Under the pieces are notes generated by a model. It was not told the DNA's origin and did no database searches. It was given only the letters and a program-made list of their open reading frames with translations. Position numbers and translations under genes: made by a program. This document shows, in pieces, positions 1-6,386 of a stretch of DNA of 12,394 nt (position 1 is its first letter; the number at the start of each line of letters is the position of its first letter). This DNA is from Actinomycetota bacterium (GTDB lineage: Bacteria > Actinomycetota > Thermoleophilia > Miltoncostaeales > Miltoncostaeaceae), in NCBI GenBank assembly GCA_005788075.1, contig SXZC01000008.1, forward strand, positions 1-12,394, given 5' to 3'.

Positions 1-1
1 C

Positions 2-802
2 CGCGCCCTGGTGGCGGCGCGCGCTGACGTGCTGGCCGGCCCCACCGCGGCCGACCCGCCCGCGCCCGAGCCCCGCGTGCCGCGCCCGGGCCTGCAGCTC
101 AGTCCCACCGACATCGCGCGCTACATGGGCTGCCCGCTGGCCTACCGCTTCGCATCGGTCGACCGCGTGCCGCCCAAGTGGGACCCCAACCGGGCCATCG
201 GCAACTCCATCCATACGGCGCTCGAGGCCTGCTTCCGGGAGGGCGTGCCCGAGGATGGCGCCGACAAGGTGATCGCCCGCTTCGCCGTGGAGATGAAGCG
301 GCGTGGCGCCGCCGACACCGCCGTGGGCCAGCAGGCCATGGACCGGGTGCGCGAGAACGTGCCGAAGTACCTCGACCGGGTGAGGAAGAGCGGCGTGCGC
401 CCGGTGGGCGTGGAGCGTGCCTTCAGCCTGAAGGTGGGCCCGCACGTGGTGCACGGGCGCATCGACCGCATCGACTCCCACCCGCAGGGCGGCCACCAGC
501 TGGTCGACTACAAGAGCGGCCGCGCGCCCTTCCGCGAGACCGAGGCCGGGCGCCTGGTGCTGATGATCTACATCGAAGGCGCCCGTGACGCCTGGGGCAT
601 CGAGCCGCGCGGGGCGGTGCTGGAGTACGTGCTCGACGCCGAGACCCGCCCCGTGAGCCCCGACGGCCAGGAGCGCGCGGAGGCCATGGAGCAGGTGCGC
701 GAGGTGGCCGACGCCATCTCGGCCGGGCAGTTCGAGCCCACGCCGGGCTGGGCGTGCCGCACGTGCGACTTCAACATGATCTGCCCCGCGCAGGACCGTT
801 AG
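2..802 (+). CDS. PD-(D/E)XK nuclease domain protein with Cas4/AddB-like four-cysteine cluster (5' end probably outside window)
   Basis: RecB-type PD-(D/E)XK nuclease domain, expected to cut DNA. Residues are numbered from GTG at position 11. The fold opens with LSPTDIARYMGCPLAYRF (30-47). The active-site set is H68, D152 in GRIDRID, and D166 and K168 in VDYKSG. C41 plus C249-x2-C252-x5-C258 is the spacing of the 4Fe-4S cluster in Cas4 and AddB. The QLxxY motif after the catalytic lysine is degenerate: the Gln position is V183 (VLMIY). The frame stays open to base 2, no ribosome-binding site precedes GTG 11, and the domain starts only after a Pro/Ala-rich stretch (11-27). This may therefore be the C-terminal nuclease domain of a longer protein such as a UvrD/AdnB-like helicase. 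That is inference; a stand-alone nuclease of about 260 residues is also possible. The next gene starts 10 bases downstream. Confidence 0.8.
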   Translation, partial: RALVAARADVLAGPTAADPPAPEPRVPRPGLQLSPTDIARYMGCPLAYRFASVDRVPPKWDPNRAIGNSIHTALEACFREGVPEDGADKVIARFAVEMKRRGAADTAVGQQAMDRVRENVPKYLDRVRKSGVRPVGVERAFSLKVGPHVVHGRIDRIDSHPQGGHQLVDYKSGRAPFRETEAGRLVLMIYIEGARDAWGIEPRGAVLEYVLDAETRPVSPDGQERAEAMEQVREVADAISAGQFEPTPGWACRTCDFNMICPAQDR

Positions 803-812
803 GGTCCCTGCC

Positions 813-1679
813 GTGACCACCCTCGAGCCCGGGCGCCCCGTGGAGGGCGTGTTCGCCGTCCGCCGCAAGGAGCGGCGCATGAGCCGCAAGGGCTCGCCCT
901 ACCTGGCGCTCACCCTGGGCGATGCCACCGGCACCATCTCGGCGGTCATCTTCGACGAGCCCGACTGGTTCGCGGGGCAGTTCGAGGAGGGCGACCGCGT
1001 GCGGGTGACCGGCGAGGTCACCGACCGCGGTGGCCGGTCGGTGCTGCGCGTGCGCTCGCTGCGCCCGGCCGAGGCGGCCGACGCCGAGGTGGACCTCCTC
1101 CCGAGGAGCCACCGCGACCCCGAGGACATGTGGGGCTACGTGCTCGGGCTGGCCGACGAGGTGCACGACCCCGCTCTGCGGTCGCTTCTCGACCGCATGA
1201 CGGGCGACGCCGTGCTGGCCGACGCCTGGCGCACCGTGCCGTGCACCCGGTCGGGGCACCACGCCTACCTGGGCGGCCTCGTGGAGCATACCGTCGGCGT
1301 GGCAATGCTGTGCCAGAGCCTCTGCACGTGGCACCCCAGGCTGGACAGCGACCTGCTGGTCACCGCCGCGTTGCTTCACGACGTGGGCCACACCCGTAAC
1401 TGGGAGGTGCGCTCCGCCACCGTGGAGCAGACCGACGAGGGCAGGGCGCTGGGGCACCTGGCCATCGGACTGCAGATGGTGGACCAGGCCGCCCGCGCGT
1501 CGGGCGTGGACGACGCGCACCGGCTCGCCCTGCTGCACGCCATCGCCTGGCACCACGGCCCGCCCGCCGGCCAGCACGGGGGCCAGGCGTCGGCCGAGGC
1601 CGTGGCGCTCTGGCGCGCGAACTCCATGGAGGCCGGCGTGAAGGCCCGCATGGAGGGCGCAAGCGCCCTCGACGACTAG
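813..1679 (+). CDS. OB-fold plus HD-domain protein, YhaM-like 3'-5' exoribonuclease family
   Basis: The 288-residue protein has the two-domain plan of YhaM: an N-terminal OB-fold nucleic-acid-binding domain (about 8-88, with the strand pattern YLALTLGDATGTISAVIF) and an HD metal-phosphohydrolase domain (about 145-280). Metal-site residues seen are H149/H150 in GHHAYLGGLVEHT, H159, H189-D190 in LLHDVGH, H215 in LGH, and H247-H248 in WHHG. Family members are 3'-5' exoribonucleases that trim RNA in the cytoplasm. Where YhaM proteins carry a closing Asp-x-x-Asp-Ala block, this one reads ANSMEAG (269-275), so both acids are changed (N270, E273). Activity is therefore uncertain. The GTG start at 813 lies 10 bases after the upstream stop, with only a weak TAGGG ahead, suggesting an operon with the nuclease gene. 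The fold is secure; the exact substrate is inferred. Confidence 0.82.
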   Translation: MTTLEPGRPVEGVFAVRRKERRMSRKGSPYLALTLGDATGTISAVIFDEPDWFAGQFEEGDRVRVTGEVTDRGGRSVLRVRSLRPAEAADAEVDLLPRSHRDPEDMWGYVLGLADEVHDPALRSLLDRMTGDAVLADAWRTVPCTRSGHHAYLGGLVEHTVGVAMLCQSLCTWHPRLDSDLLVTAALLHDVGHTRNWEVRSATVEQTDEGRALGHLAIGLQMVDQAARASGVDDAHRLALLHAIAWHHGPPAGQHGGQASAEAVALWRANSMEAGVKARMEGASALDD

Positions 1680-1683
1680 CTCG

Positions 1684-1706
1684 CCGGGCCGTGAGCGGCG
1701 GCCCGG
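1684..1706. terminator. Possible bidirectional terminator hairpin between convergent genes
   Basis: A perfect 7-bp GC stem, CCGGGCC (1684-1690) with GGCCCGG (1700-1706), closes a 9-base loop. It lies in the 35-base gap between the YhaM-like stop (1679) and the PstS-like stop (1715), where transcripts from both strands meet. No T-run follows on either strand, so it is not a classic intrinsic terminator. In high-GC actinobacteria terminators often lack a good U-tract, but the function is inferred from position. Confidence 0.4.
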
Positions 1707-1714
1707 GGCACTTC

Positions 1715-2779
1715 CTACCTGGCGGTCTTCAGCTGTTGCCGCGCCTGAGCCAGCTGGCTCTTCGGTAGCGGTGCGTACCCAAGCCCCGGCAGCATCGCCT
1801 GCGCCTTGGGGCTCAGGAAGTACGCGAGTGTCTTGCGAGTGGCCGCGCTCATCTTGCGATCCTTCCGCACGACGGCGTAGGCCTCGATGGTGATGGGGTA
1901 GGCCCCCGGCGCCGCGCTGTTCGTCAGATCGACCGTGAGGTCGCTCTTCTCGTTCGTGGCGGCGAAATGACCCGCCTTCTGGACGGCCTTCTCGGTGGGG
2001 TGGATGAACACGTGCCTCACCACGGTCTTCGTCTTGCCCGTGTTGCCCACCTTGATGGTGACCTTCTCGCGCTTGCCCACGGCAACGATGTCGTGGGTAA
2101 GCCCCTCGCGCATGGCGTCGGCCACCGGCAGGAACGTGATGCCGCCCTTTCGGGCAGCCATGCACTCGCCCATCTGCGACACGTGGCTCACGCGCACCAC
2201 GTCACCCTTCCACCTCGGCTTGAGTGACTCACTGCCCACGCGCTTCCTGAACGTCGGGCTCACCTTCGCCAGGTACTCGCTCATGTCCCACGATTCGCCC
2301 GATGCCCTGCGTGGTACGCACAGGGTGATGGGCAGGCTTGCCGGCAGTCGCAGGTGGCGGTTGGTGGCCCGAATGCGCCCGGCATTCCAGTTGGTGACGG
2401 TGCCCGAGAAGATGTCGCCCAGCGTCTCGCCCGTGAGGTTGACGCCCTGGCCCTTGATGCCCGGGATGTTCACGGCAACCGCGATTCCCGAGAGCATGGT
2501 GGGGTAGTGGGCGATGGGGCCACCGGCGAGGCGTGCCTCAGATGGCGGGAGCTCCTCGTCCACGCCGACCCAAGTGGCGCGGCCGGTGCGCAGGTCGCGG
2601 ATGCCCGAGGAGTCGGCGATGGTGTACGTGCACAACTTCGACGTGGTGCACCAGGCCTGGTAGGCAGCTGATGGCAGCTCGGCGCCTGTGCCATTGACCA
2701 TGGTCACGGCCAGGCCTCCCGCTGCGGCGATGCCGACCAGCGCGGCCCCGGTGGTGATGACGCTGAGAGGCCGTTGCAT
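1715..2779 (-). CDS. PstS-like periplasmic/extracellular solute-binding protein (divergent phosphate-binding family)
   Basis: This 354-residue exported protein resembles PstS along its length. Residues 1-28 form a signal peptide or anchor with no lipobox cysteine. Family landmarks are GTGAELPSAAYQAW (30-43, for GAGATFPAPLYQKW), ADSSGIRDL (56-64), WVGVDEELPPSEA (70-82), NLTGETLGDIFSGTVTNWN (114-132), LPITLCVPRRASGESW (149-164, for the RSDGSGTT loop), FRKRVG (177-182), and GLGYAPLP (332-339). The aspartate (D74), an arginine (R157/R158) and SG (160-161) of the phosphate pocket persist, but the Thr of SGTT is E162 and Thr-Phe near the N-terminus is E34-L35. The ligand may therefore not be phosphate. 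ATG 2779 shares a base with the upstream stop (TGATG) and has no clear ribosome site, so translation is probably coupled. No PstC/A/B genes adjoin. Family call firm; ligand unknown. Confidence 0.8.
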   Translation of the reverse strand: MQRPLSVITTGAALVGIAAAGGLAVTMVNGTGAELPSAAYQAWCTTSKLCTYTIADSSGIRDLRTGRATWVGVDEELPPSEARLAGGPIAHYPTMLSGIAVAVNIPGIKGQGVNLTGETLGDIFSGTVTNWNAGRIRATNRHLRLPASLPITLCVPRRASGESWDMSEYLAKVSPTFRKRVGSESLKPRWKGDVVRVSHVSQMGECMAARKGGITFLPVADAMREGLTHDIVAVGKREKVTIKVGNTGKTKTVVRHVFIHPTEKAVQKAGHFAATNEKSDLTVDLTNSAAPGAYPITIEAYAVVRKDRKMSAATRKTLAYFLSPKAQAMLPGLGYAPLPKSQLAQARQQLKTAR

Positions 2780-4941
2780 CAGATGTTGTTCATATGCTCG
2801 TGGTACGAGCCGGCGTTGGACGGGTTCACGTACATGCTGCCGCTGCACACGAAGTCGTTGCTCGGTGCCACGTTGAGATCGCAGATGATGTCCCCGTTGA
2901 TGCGCTCGTTGGCGTCGAAGTACCCCATTGCCCCGATCTCGACATCCCAGGCACCGGCTGAGTACGTGGCCTTCGTGCCCGTGCCGGTCTTCACCAGCTG
3001 CTGGTACACGCCTACCGTGAAGCCCAGCCCGAACGTGATGTGCTTGTTGAAGGAACCCTTGTTGAAGAAATAGACGTAGCTGACGTCCGCCGTCCCGAAG
3101 AAACCCGAGTAGTAGTTGATGGCGGTGCCGGAGTAGGGAGCCTTGCTGGTGTACTCGCTCTTCTCGCCGAAGGTGGGCGTATACGGGGTGGGCGTGCCCG
3201 AGACGTAGGTCAGCCAGCTGATCGTGAGCGTCACGGTCATCTGCTCGATGTCGCTCGTCTTGTGGGTGACGGAGATGGAGAACACGAACTTGGTCAGCGT
3301 GTTGCACGAAAACGCGATCTCGGCGTTGTTGAGCGTGTAGGTGTTCCCCCGCATCAGAAGCGAGCCATTGACGGCGGCATGCCACGACGTGCAGCCCGTG
3401 GCCGGAACATCAACGGTCGTGTCGAAGCCGAACGACTGCAGGGCGAAGTCGGACGACGTGCTGCTCACGGCGAGGTCGGCCGCAGACCCGGCGATGTGCA
3501 GGCTGTATCCACCACCGCTCAGCGCCGTCGCGCCGATGTCGAACGAGAACGTGCCGGCATCCGTGGTGAAGTCTGCGGTGATGTCGGCCTCGGGCGTGGC
3601 CGTCGACAGGGTGATCGCGGCGGAGTTCAGCAGCATTCCGCCGATCGTCAGGCTCTGGCCCGATGCACTGGCCGTGAACGTGCCGTCGGCATTGAAGGTG
3701 GCGACCATGTCGAAGGTGCCATCACCCAGCGCCACCCCCGACGCCGTCAGCGCCGAGCTGATGTTGCCGTTGACGTCGTTGACGGTGCCGCTGATGTCGT
3801 TGATGTCGAGCGTCGTGCTGCTTGGCGCCGCGTAGCCCGCCCCTGCGCTATTGGCGGCGATCGAGATGGACCAGTCGTTGGTGTCCGTGTACGAGGCGCT
3901 CACGTTCACCGTCGTCGGATTCGCCACGAGTGCGCCCGAGATGGATGCCGTGTTCGACACGGTGGACACCGTGACTGAGGCGTTCTGGATGGTGTACCCG
4001 CTCGCCAGCGTCAGGTCGCCCACGCTGGCCGATGCGATGAGGCCGGCCGATGAGGCAGCGAGGTTGGCGTCGAACGTCGCGCTGCCGACGGTGACGCCGG
4101 TGACGCTCAGGGCCGTGCTCAGGGCGCCCTTCGTCCTGGCGATCGTGCCGCTGACATTGTTGAAGTTGATGGGTGCGCCGGATGCCGCAGCGGCGCCCGC
4201 GGCCCCATTCCTCGCGAGTGTCACTGACCAGTTCTTGCTGTCGGTGTAGGAAAGCGCCGCATTGATCGTGTTGCCAGAGGTGCCGAACGTGACCGACGCA
4301 GACACGGTGCTGGTCGTGCTCGACGCCGTGATGTTCAGCGAGCCCACCGACGTTCCGTTCACGCTGAGATCGTCGACGGCCACAGTTGCCTGGATTCCGG
4401 TGGACGACACCGCTGCCGTCCCGCTGTACATCGCGCCGCCGTAGCTGACGCCCGTGATGGTGAGCGACGCCCTCAGCGATCCGCTGGATACCGAGCCGTT
4501 GGTGAGCGATCCCGACAGCTTGCCGCTCAGTCCATTGAGGTTGACTCCGGATCCCGAGTGCGGCGCGTAATCACTGCCCGCGCTGTTCCTCGCGATCGCG
4601 ATCGACCAGCTGCCGTTGGTCGTGGTCACGTTCATGAATCGCGTCGTCGTGTTGGCATACGACACCGACACCGACAGCGGGCTGCTGTCGCTGCCGATGT
4701 ACAGCGACCCGGTTGCCGAGATGGTCGAGGTCGAGCCGCCCCCGGCAGTCGTCACCGACGAGACGCTGACGTTCTTCAGCTTCAGGTTATTGCCCATGTC
4801 GAGGGACGACAGCGAGTCTCCCTCCGATACCGAGGTACCGAAGAACGGCACCTGCGTGTTCGCGGCCTGGGCACTGTTCGCCGGCAGCGCGGAGGTGAGG
4901 AGGAGGAATGCGGCGATCAGCAGGACAACGCGGCGGGCCAT
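2779..4941 (-). CDS. Secreted repeat-rich beta protein of unknown function
   Basis: I do not recognise a named family. The 720-residue product begins with a clear signal peptide (MARR, hydrophobic 5-17, likely cleavage after AQA near 27). It is very rich in Ser, Thr, Gly, Ala and Val, with alternating hydrophobic residues typical of beta strands. A motif like NWSISIAxNSAGxxYA recurs with its tryptophan at W112, W238 and W357, and a weaker copy at Y479, giving a period of about 120 residues. Each is followed by a stretch of the type INDISGTV and then ALTASGVxxGxxxF. Residues 505-720 are not repetitive, contain more aromatics, and carry all four cysteines (C517, C546, C687, C699), which could form disulfides. 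ATG 4941 has a weak AAGG 7-10 bases upstream. The stop overlaps the start of the PstS-like gene, so the two are probably made together and exported. An adhesin-like or surface-layer role is speculation. Confidence 0.75.
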   Translation of the reverse strand: MARRVVLLIAAFLLLTSALPANSAQAANTQVPFFGTSVSEGDSLSSLDMGNNLKLKNVSVSSVTTAGGGSTSTISATGSLYIGSDSSPLSVSVSYANTTTRFMNVTTTNGSWSIAIARNSAGSDYAPHSGSGVNLNGLSGKLSGSLTNGSVSSGSLRASLTITGVSYGGAMYSGTAAVSSTGIQATVAVDDLSVNGTSVGSLNITASSTTSTVSASVTFGTSGNTINAALSYTDSKNWSVTLARNGAAGAAAASGAPINFNNVSGTIARTKGALSTALSVTGVTVGSATFDANLAASSAGLIASASVGDLTLASGYTIQNASVTVSTVSNTASISGALVANPTTVNVSASYTDTNDWSISIAANSAGAGYAAPSSTTLDINDISGTVNDVNGNISSALTASGVALGDGTFDMVATFNADGTFTASASGQSLTIGGMLLNSAAITLSTATPEADITADFTTDAGTFSFDIGATALSGGGYSLHIAGSAADLAVSSTSSDFALQSFGFDTTVDVPATGCTSWHAAVNGSLLMRGNTYTLNNAEIAFSCNTLTKFVFSISVTHKTSDIEQMTVTLTISWLTYVSGTPTPYTPTFGEKSEYTSKAPYSGTAINYYSGFFGTADVSYVYFFNKGSFNKHITFGLGFTVGVYQQLVKTGTGTKATYSAGAWDVEIGAMGYFDANERINGDIICDLNVAPSNDFVCSGSMYVNPSNAGSYHEHMNNI
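3475..4629 (-). repeat. Four diverged ~120-residue tandem repeats within the secreted protein gene
   Basis: Residues about 105-489 hold repeating units marked by SWSIAIARNSAGSDYA (111-126), NWSVTLARNGAAGAAAA (237-253), DWSISIAANSAGAGYAA (356-372) and the degenerate YSLHIAGSAADLAV (479-492). Spacings are 126, 119 and 122 residues. The repeats are clear at protein level but I saw no long exact DNA repeat, so the duplication is old and diverged. Confidence 0.7.
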
Positions 4942-5086
4942 GGGGTGCCTTGCCTAGGGGGTTGCGCGGGGAGGTGAGCCGCCGATCGAGTATGGCACGT
5001 CTGACCGTGACTCGCGTGCACGGCGATGACAGATCACGTCATGTGCAGCCCTGGCACCTCAGTGCTCGGCGTCAGATGCCGGCGGA
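4942..5086. other. 145-base intergenic gap between ychF and the secreted-protein gene
   Basis: This is the longest gene-free stretch in the window. Read on the minus strand it should end the long operon and carry any promoter of the two-gene secreted unit. A -10-like CATACT (plus-strand bases 4989-4994) lies about 50 bases before ATG 4941, but no convincing -35 was found at the right spacing. Short 4- to 5-bp hairpins occur (for example ATGAC and GTCAT around 5026-5042) without a T-run. No clear terminator, riboswitch or small ORF is supported. Confidence 0.4.
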
Positions 5087-6166
5087 TCAGACGTTGAAGC
5101 GGATCTGCATGACGTCGCCTTCCTGCACGACGGAGTCCTTGCCCGCCATGCGGGCCAGGGCCACCTCGCGCGCCTTGGCGAACGAGCCGCACTCCACGAG
5201 CTTGTCCCACGCGACCACCTCGGCGCGGATGAACCCGCGCTCCATGTCGCTGTGGATCTTCCCCGCGGCCTTGTCGGCCGGGGTGCCGCGGGGGATCGGC
5301 CAGGCGCGGGCCTCGGGCGGCCCGGATCCGGTGAAGAACGTGATGAGGTCGAGCAGGCGGTAGCCGGCGGCGATCACCGCGTCTGCCCCGCGCGTGGTGC
5401 CCAGGCCCATCTCCTCGGCGAACTCCGCGGCCTCGGCGGGGTCCATCTCGGCGAGCTCCAGCTCCACGCCCACGGGCAGCGCAAGCGCCTGCGCGCCCTG
5501 CTCGGCGGCGTAGGCCGCCACGTCGGCGGGAGGGTCGCCGGGGTCGTCGGTGTTCACCAGGTAGAGCACGGGCTTGGCCGTGAGCAGCCCCATGCCCTGG
5601 GCCACCGCGATGGCGTCGGCGTCGTCCATGGTGCGCACGGGCAGGCCGGCCTCGAGCTGGGCCGTGATGGCCTCCAGCGCCGCGGCCTCGGCCTTGGCGT
5701 CGGCATCGCCGGCGCGCACGCCCTTCTGCACCTTCTCCATGCGCCGCTCCACCTGGCCGGCGTCGGCGAGGATCAGCTCGTCGTCCACCGCCTTGGCGTC
5801 GGCCAGCGGGTCGACCTCGCGCTCGAGCGGGTGCGGCACCTCGGCGTTGGCGAAGCCGCGCAGCACGTGCACGGTGGCCTCCAGCTCGCGGATGCGCCCC
5901 AGCGCCGCGCCGCCCAGGCCCTCGCCCTGCCCGGCGCCCTCGCTGAGGCCGGCGATGTCCACCACCTCAACCTGCGCCTGTACGCGGTTGGGGATGTCCT
6001 GCACGTCGGCGATGGCGTCGATGCGCGGGTCGGGCACGTTGGCCACCCCCACGTTGGGCTCGCGGGTGGTGAAGGGGTAGGGCGCGACCTCCGCGCTCCC
6101 ACCGGTCACCAGGTTGAAGAGGGCGGTCTTGCCGGAGTTGGTGAGGCCTACGAGCCCGAGTTGCAG
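5087..6166 (-). CDS. ychF: Redox-/ribosome-associated P-loop ATPase YchF (OLA1 family), CTG start
   Basis: YchF is a universally conserved, ribosome-associated TRAFAC-class P-loop protein that prefers ATP to GTP. The protein reads 359 residues if started at CTG 6166, close to the usual 363 or so. Visible elements are the P-loop GLTNSGKT (7-14, canonical GLPNVGKST), PFTTREPNVGV (31-41), VDIAGL (69-74), GEGLG (81-85), a relaxed NTDD (205-208) in place of the GTPase NKxD, and a C-terminal TGS domain (about 275-359) with FFTGSGPPEARAW, HSDMERGFIRAEVV and GDVMQIRFNV. The first in-frame ATG or GTG is GTG 6109, which would remove the whole P-loop. CTG at 6166 restores the family N-terminus (MQLGLVGL) and has GGCGGGG six bases upstream. 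It starts one base after the stop of the 72-residue gene. Last gene of the long minus-strand operon. Confidence 0.93.
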   Translation of the reverse strand: MQLGLVGLTNSGKTALFNLVTGGSAEVAPYPFTTREPNVGVANVPDPRIDAIADVQDIPNRVQAQVEVVDIAGLSEGAGQGEGLGGAALGRIRELEATVHVLRGFANAEVPHPLEREVDPLADAKAVDDELILADAGQVERRMEKVQKGVRAGDADAKAEAAALEAITAQLEAGLPVRTMDDADAIAVAQGMGLLTAKPVLYLVNTDDPGDPPADVAAYAAEQGAQALALPVGVELELAEMDPAEAAEFAEEMGLGTTRGADAVIAAGYRLLDLITFFTGSGPPEARAWPIPRGTPADKAAGKIHSDMERGFIRAEVVAWDKLVECGSFAKAREVALARMAGKDSVVQEGDVMQIRFNV

Positions 6167-6167
6167 A

Positions 6168-6386
6168 TCAGGCCCCGCCGAACCCGATGCGGCCGTTGGC
6201 GTCGCCCGGCAGCACCCGCATGTACGTCACCTTGCCGAGGTCGATGGCGTTCTCGCCCTCCTCGGACGCCACCTCGTGGAACCCATGGCCACCAAGCGCG
6301 CCCCGGAGGGCGGGGACGGCGTCATCCTCCACGGTGAGGAGGAGCACGCCCCCGCCCTCGAGGCCCAGCTCGATGCGTCGGCTCAC
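6168..6386 (-). CDS. Small conserved-looking protein of unknown function (72 residues)
   Basis: The product is not recognised. GTG 6386 overlaps the radical SAM stop by four bases (GTGA), and its own TGA (6170-6168) lies one base before the ychF CTG, so it fits exactly between two real genes. The protein begins with a short beta-hairpin-like segment (RIELGLEGGGVLLLTVED), then DAVPALRGALGGHGFHEVAS (helix-like), then IDLGKVTYMRVLPGD and NGRIGF. No signal peptide, cysteine or membrane segment is present; it is acidic overall and probably cytoplasmic. The overall plan (two strands, helix, then a 'KVTYMRV' strand) recalls small actinobacterial DUF3107-type proteins, but I cannot assign it to that family. 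Coding is supported by tight packing and a plausible composition. The long ORF in the same frame upstream of GTG 6386 is only a shadow of the radical SAM gene. Confidence 0.68.
   Translation of the reverse strand: MSRRIELGLEGGGVLLLTVEDDAVPALRGALGGHGFHEVASEEGENAIDLGKVTYMRVLPGDANGRIGFGGA
6173..6179 (-). promoter_or_regulatory. Ribosome-binding site supporting the CTG start of ychF
   Basis: Read on the minus strand this is GGCGGGG, ending six bases before CTG 6166. Its position inside the last codons of the 72-residue gene fits both re-initiation and a genuine Shine-Dalgarno. It helps to choose CTG 6166, because the alternative GTG 6109 gives a protein lacking the nucleotide-binding loop. Confidence 0.5.

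Noticed and set aside
771..2165. Long minus-strand open frame (464 codons) opposite the YhaM-like gene
   Set aside because: It lies antisense to a clear HD-domain gene and over the end of the PstS-like gene, has low-complexity His/Arg/Gly/Ala composition and no domain. It is a shadow frame of high-GC coding DNA.
2780..3385. Upstream extension of the PstS-like frame (556-residue version)
   Set aside because: The added ~200 residues are His/Arg/Gln-rich shadow of the secreted repeat gene. The signal peptide begins at ATG 2779, which overlaps the upstream stop.
3475..4629. Possible CRISPR or DNA-level tandem array in the Ser/Thr-rich region
   Set aside because: The periodicity is at protein level (about 360 bases) with diverged DNA, without exact short repeats and unique spacers.
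4989..4994. -10-like CATACT upstream of the secreted-protein gene as a firm promoter
   Set aside because: Only four of six bases match and no -35 was found at 16-18 bases, so it is mentioned in the gap entry but not called as a promoter.
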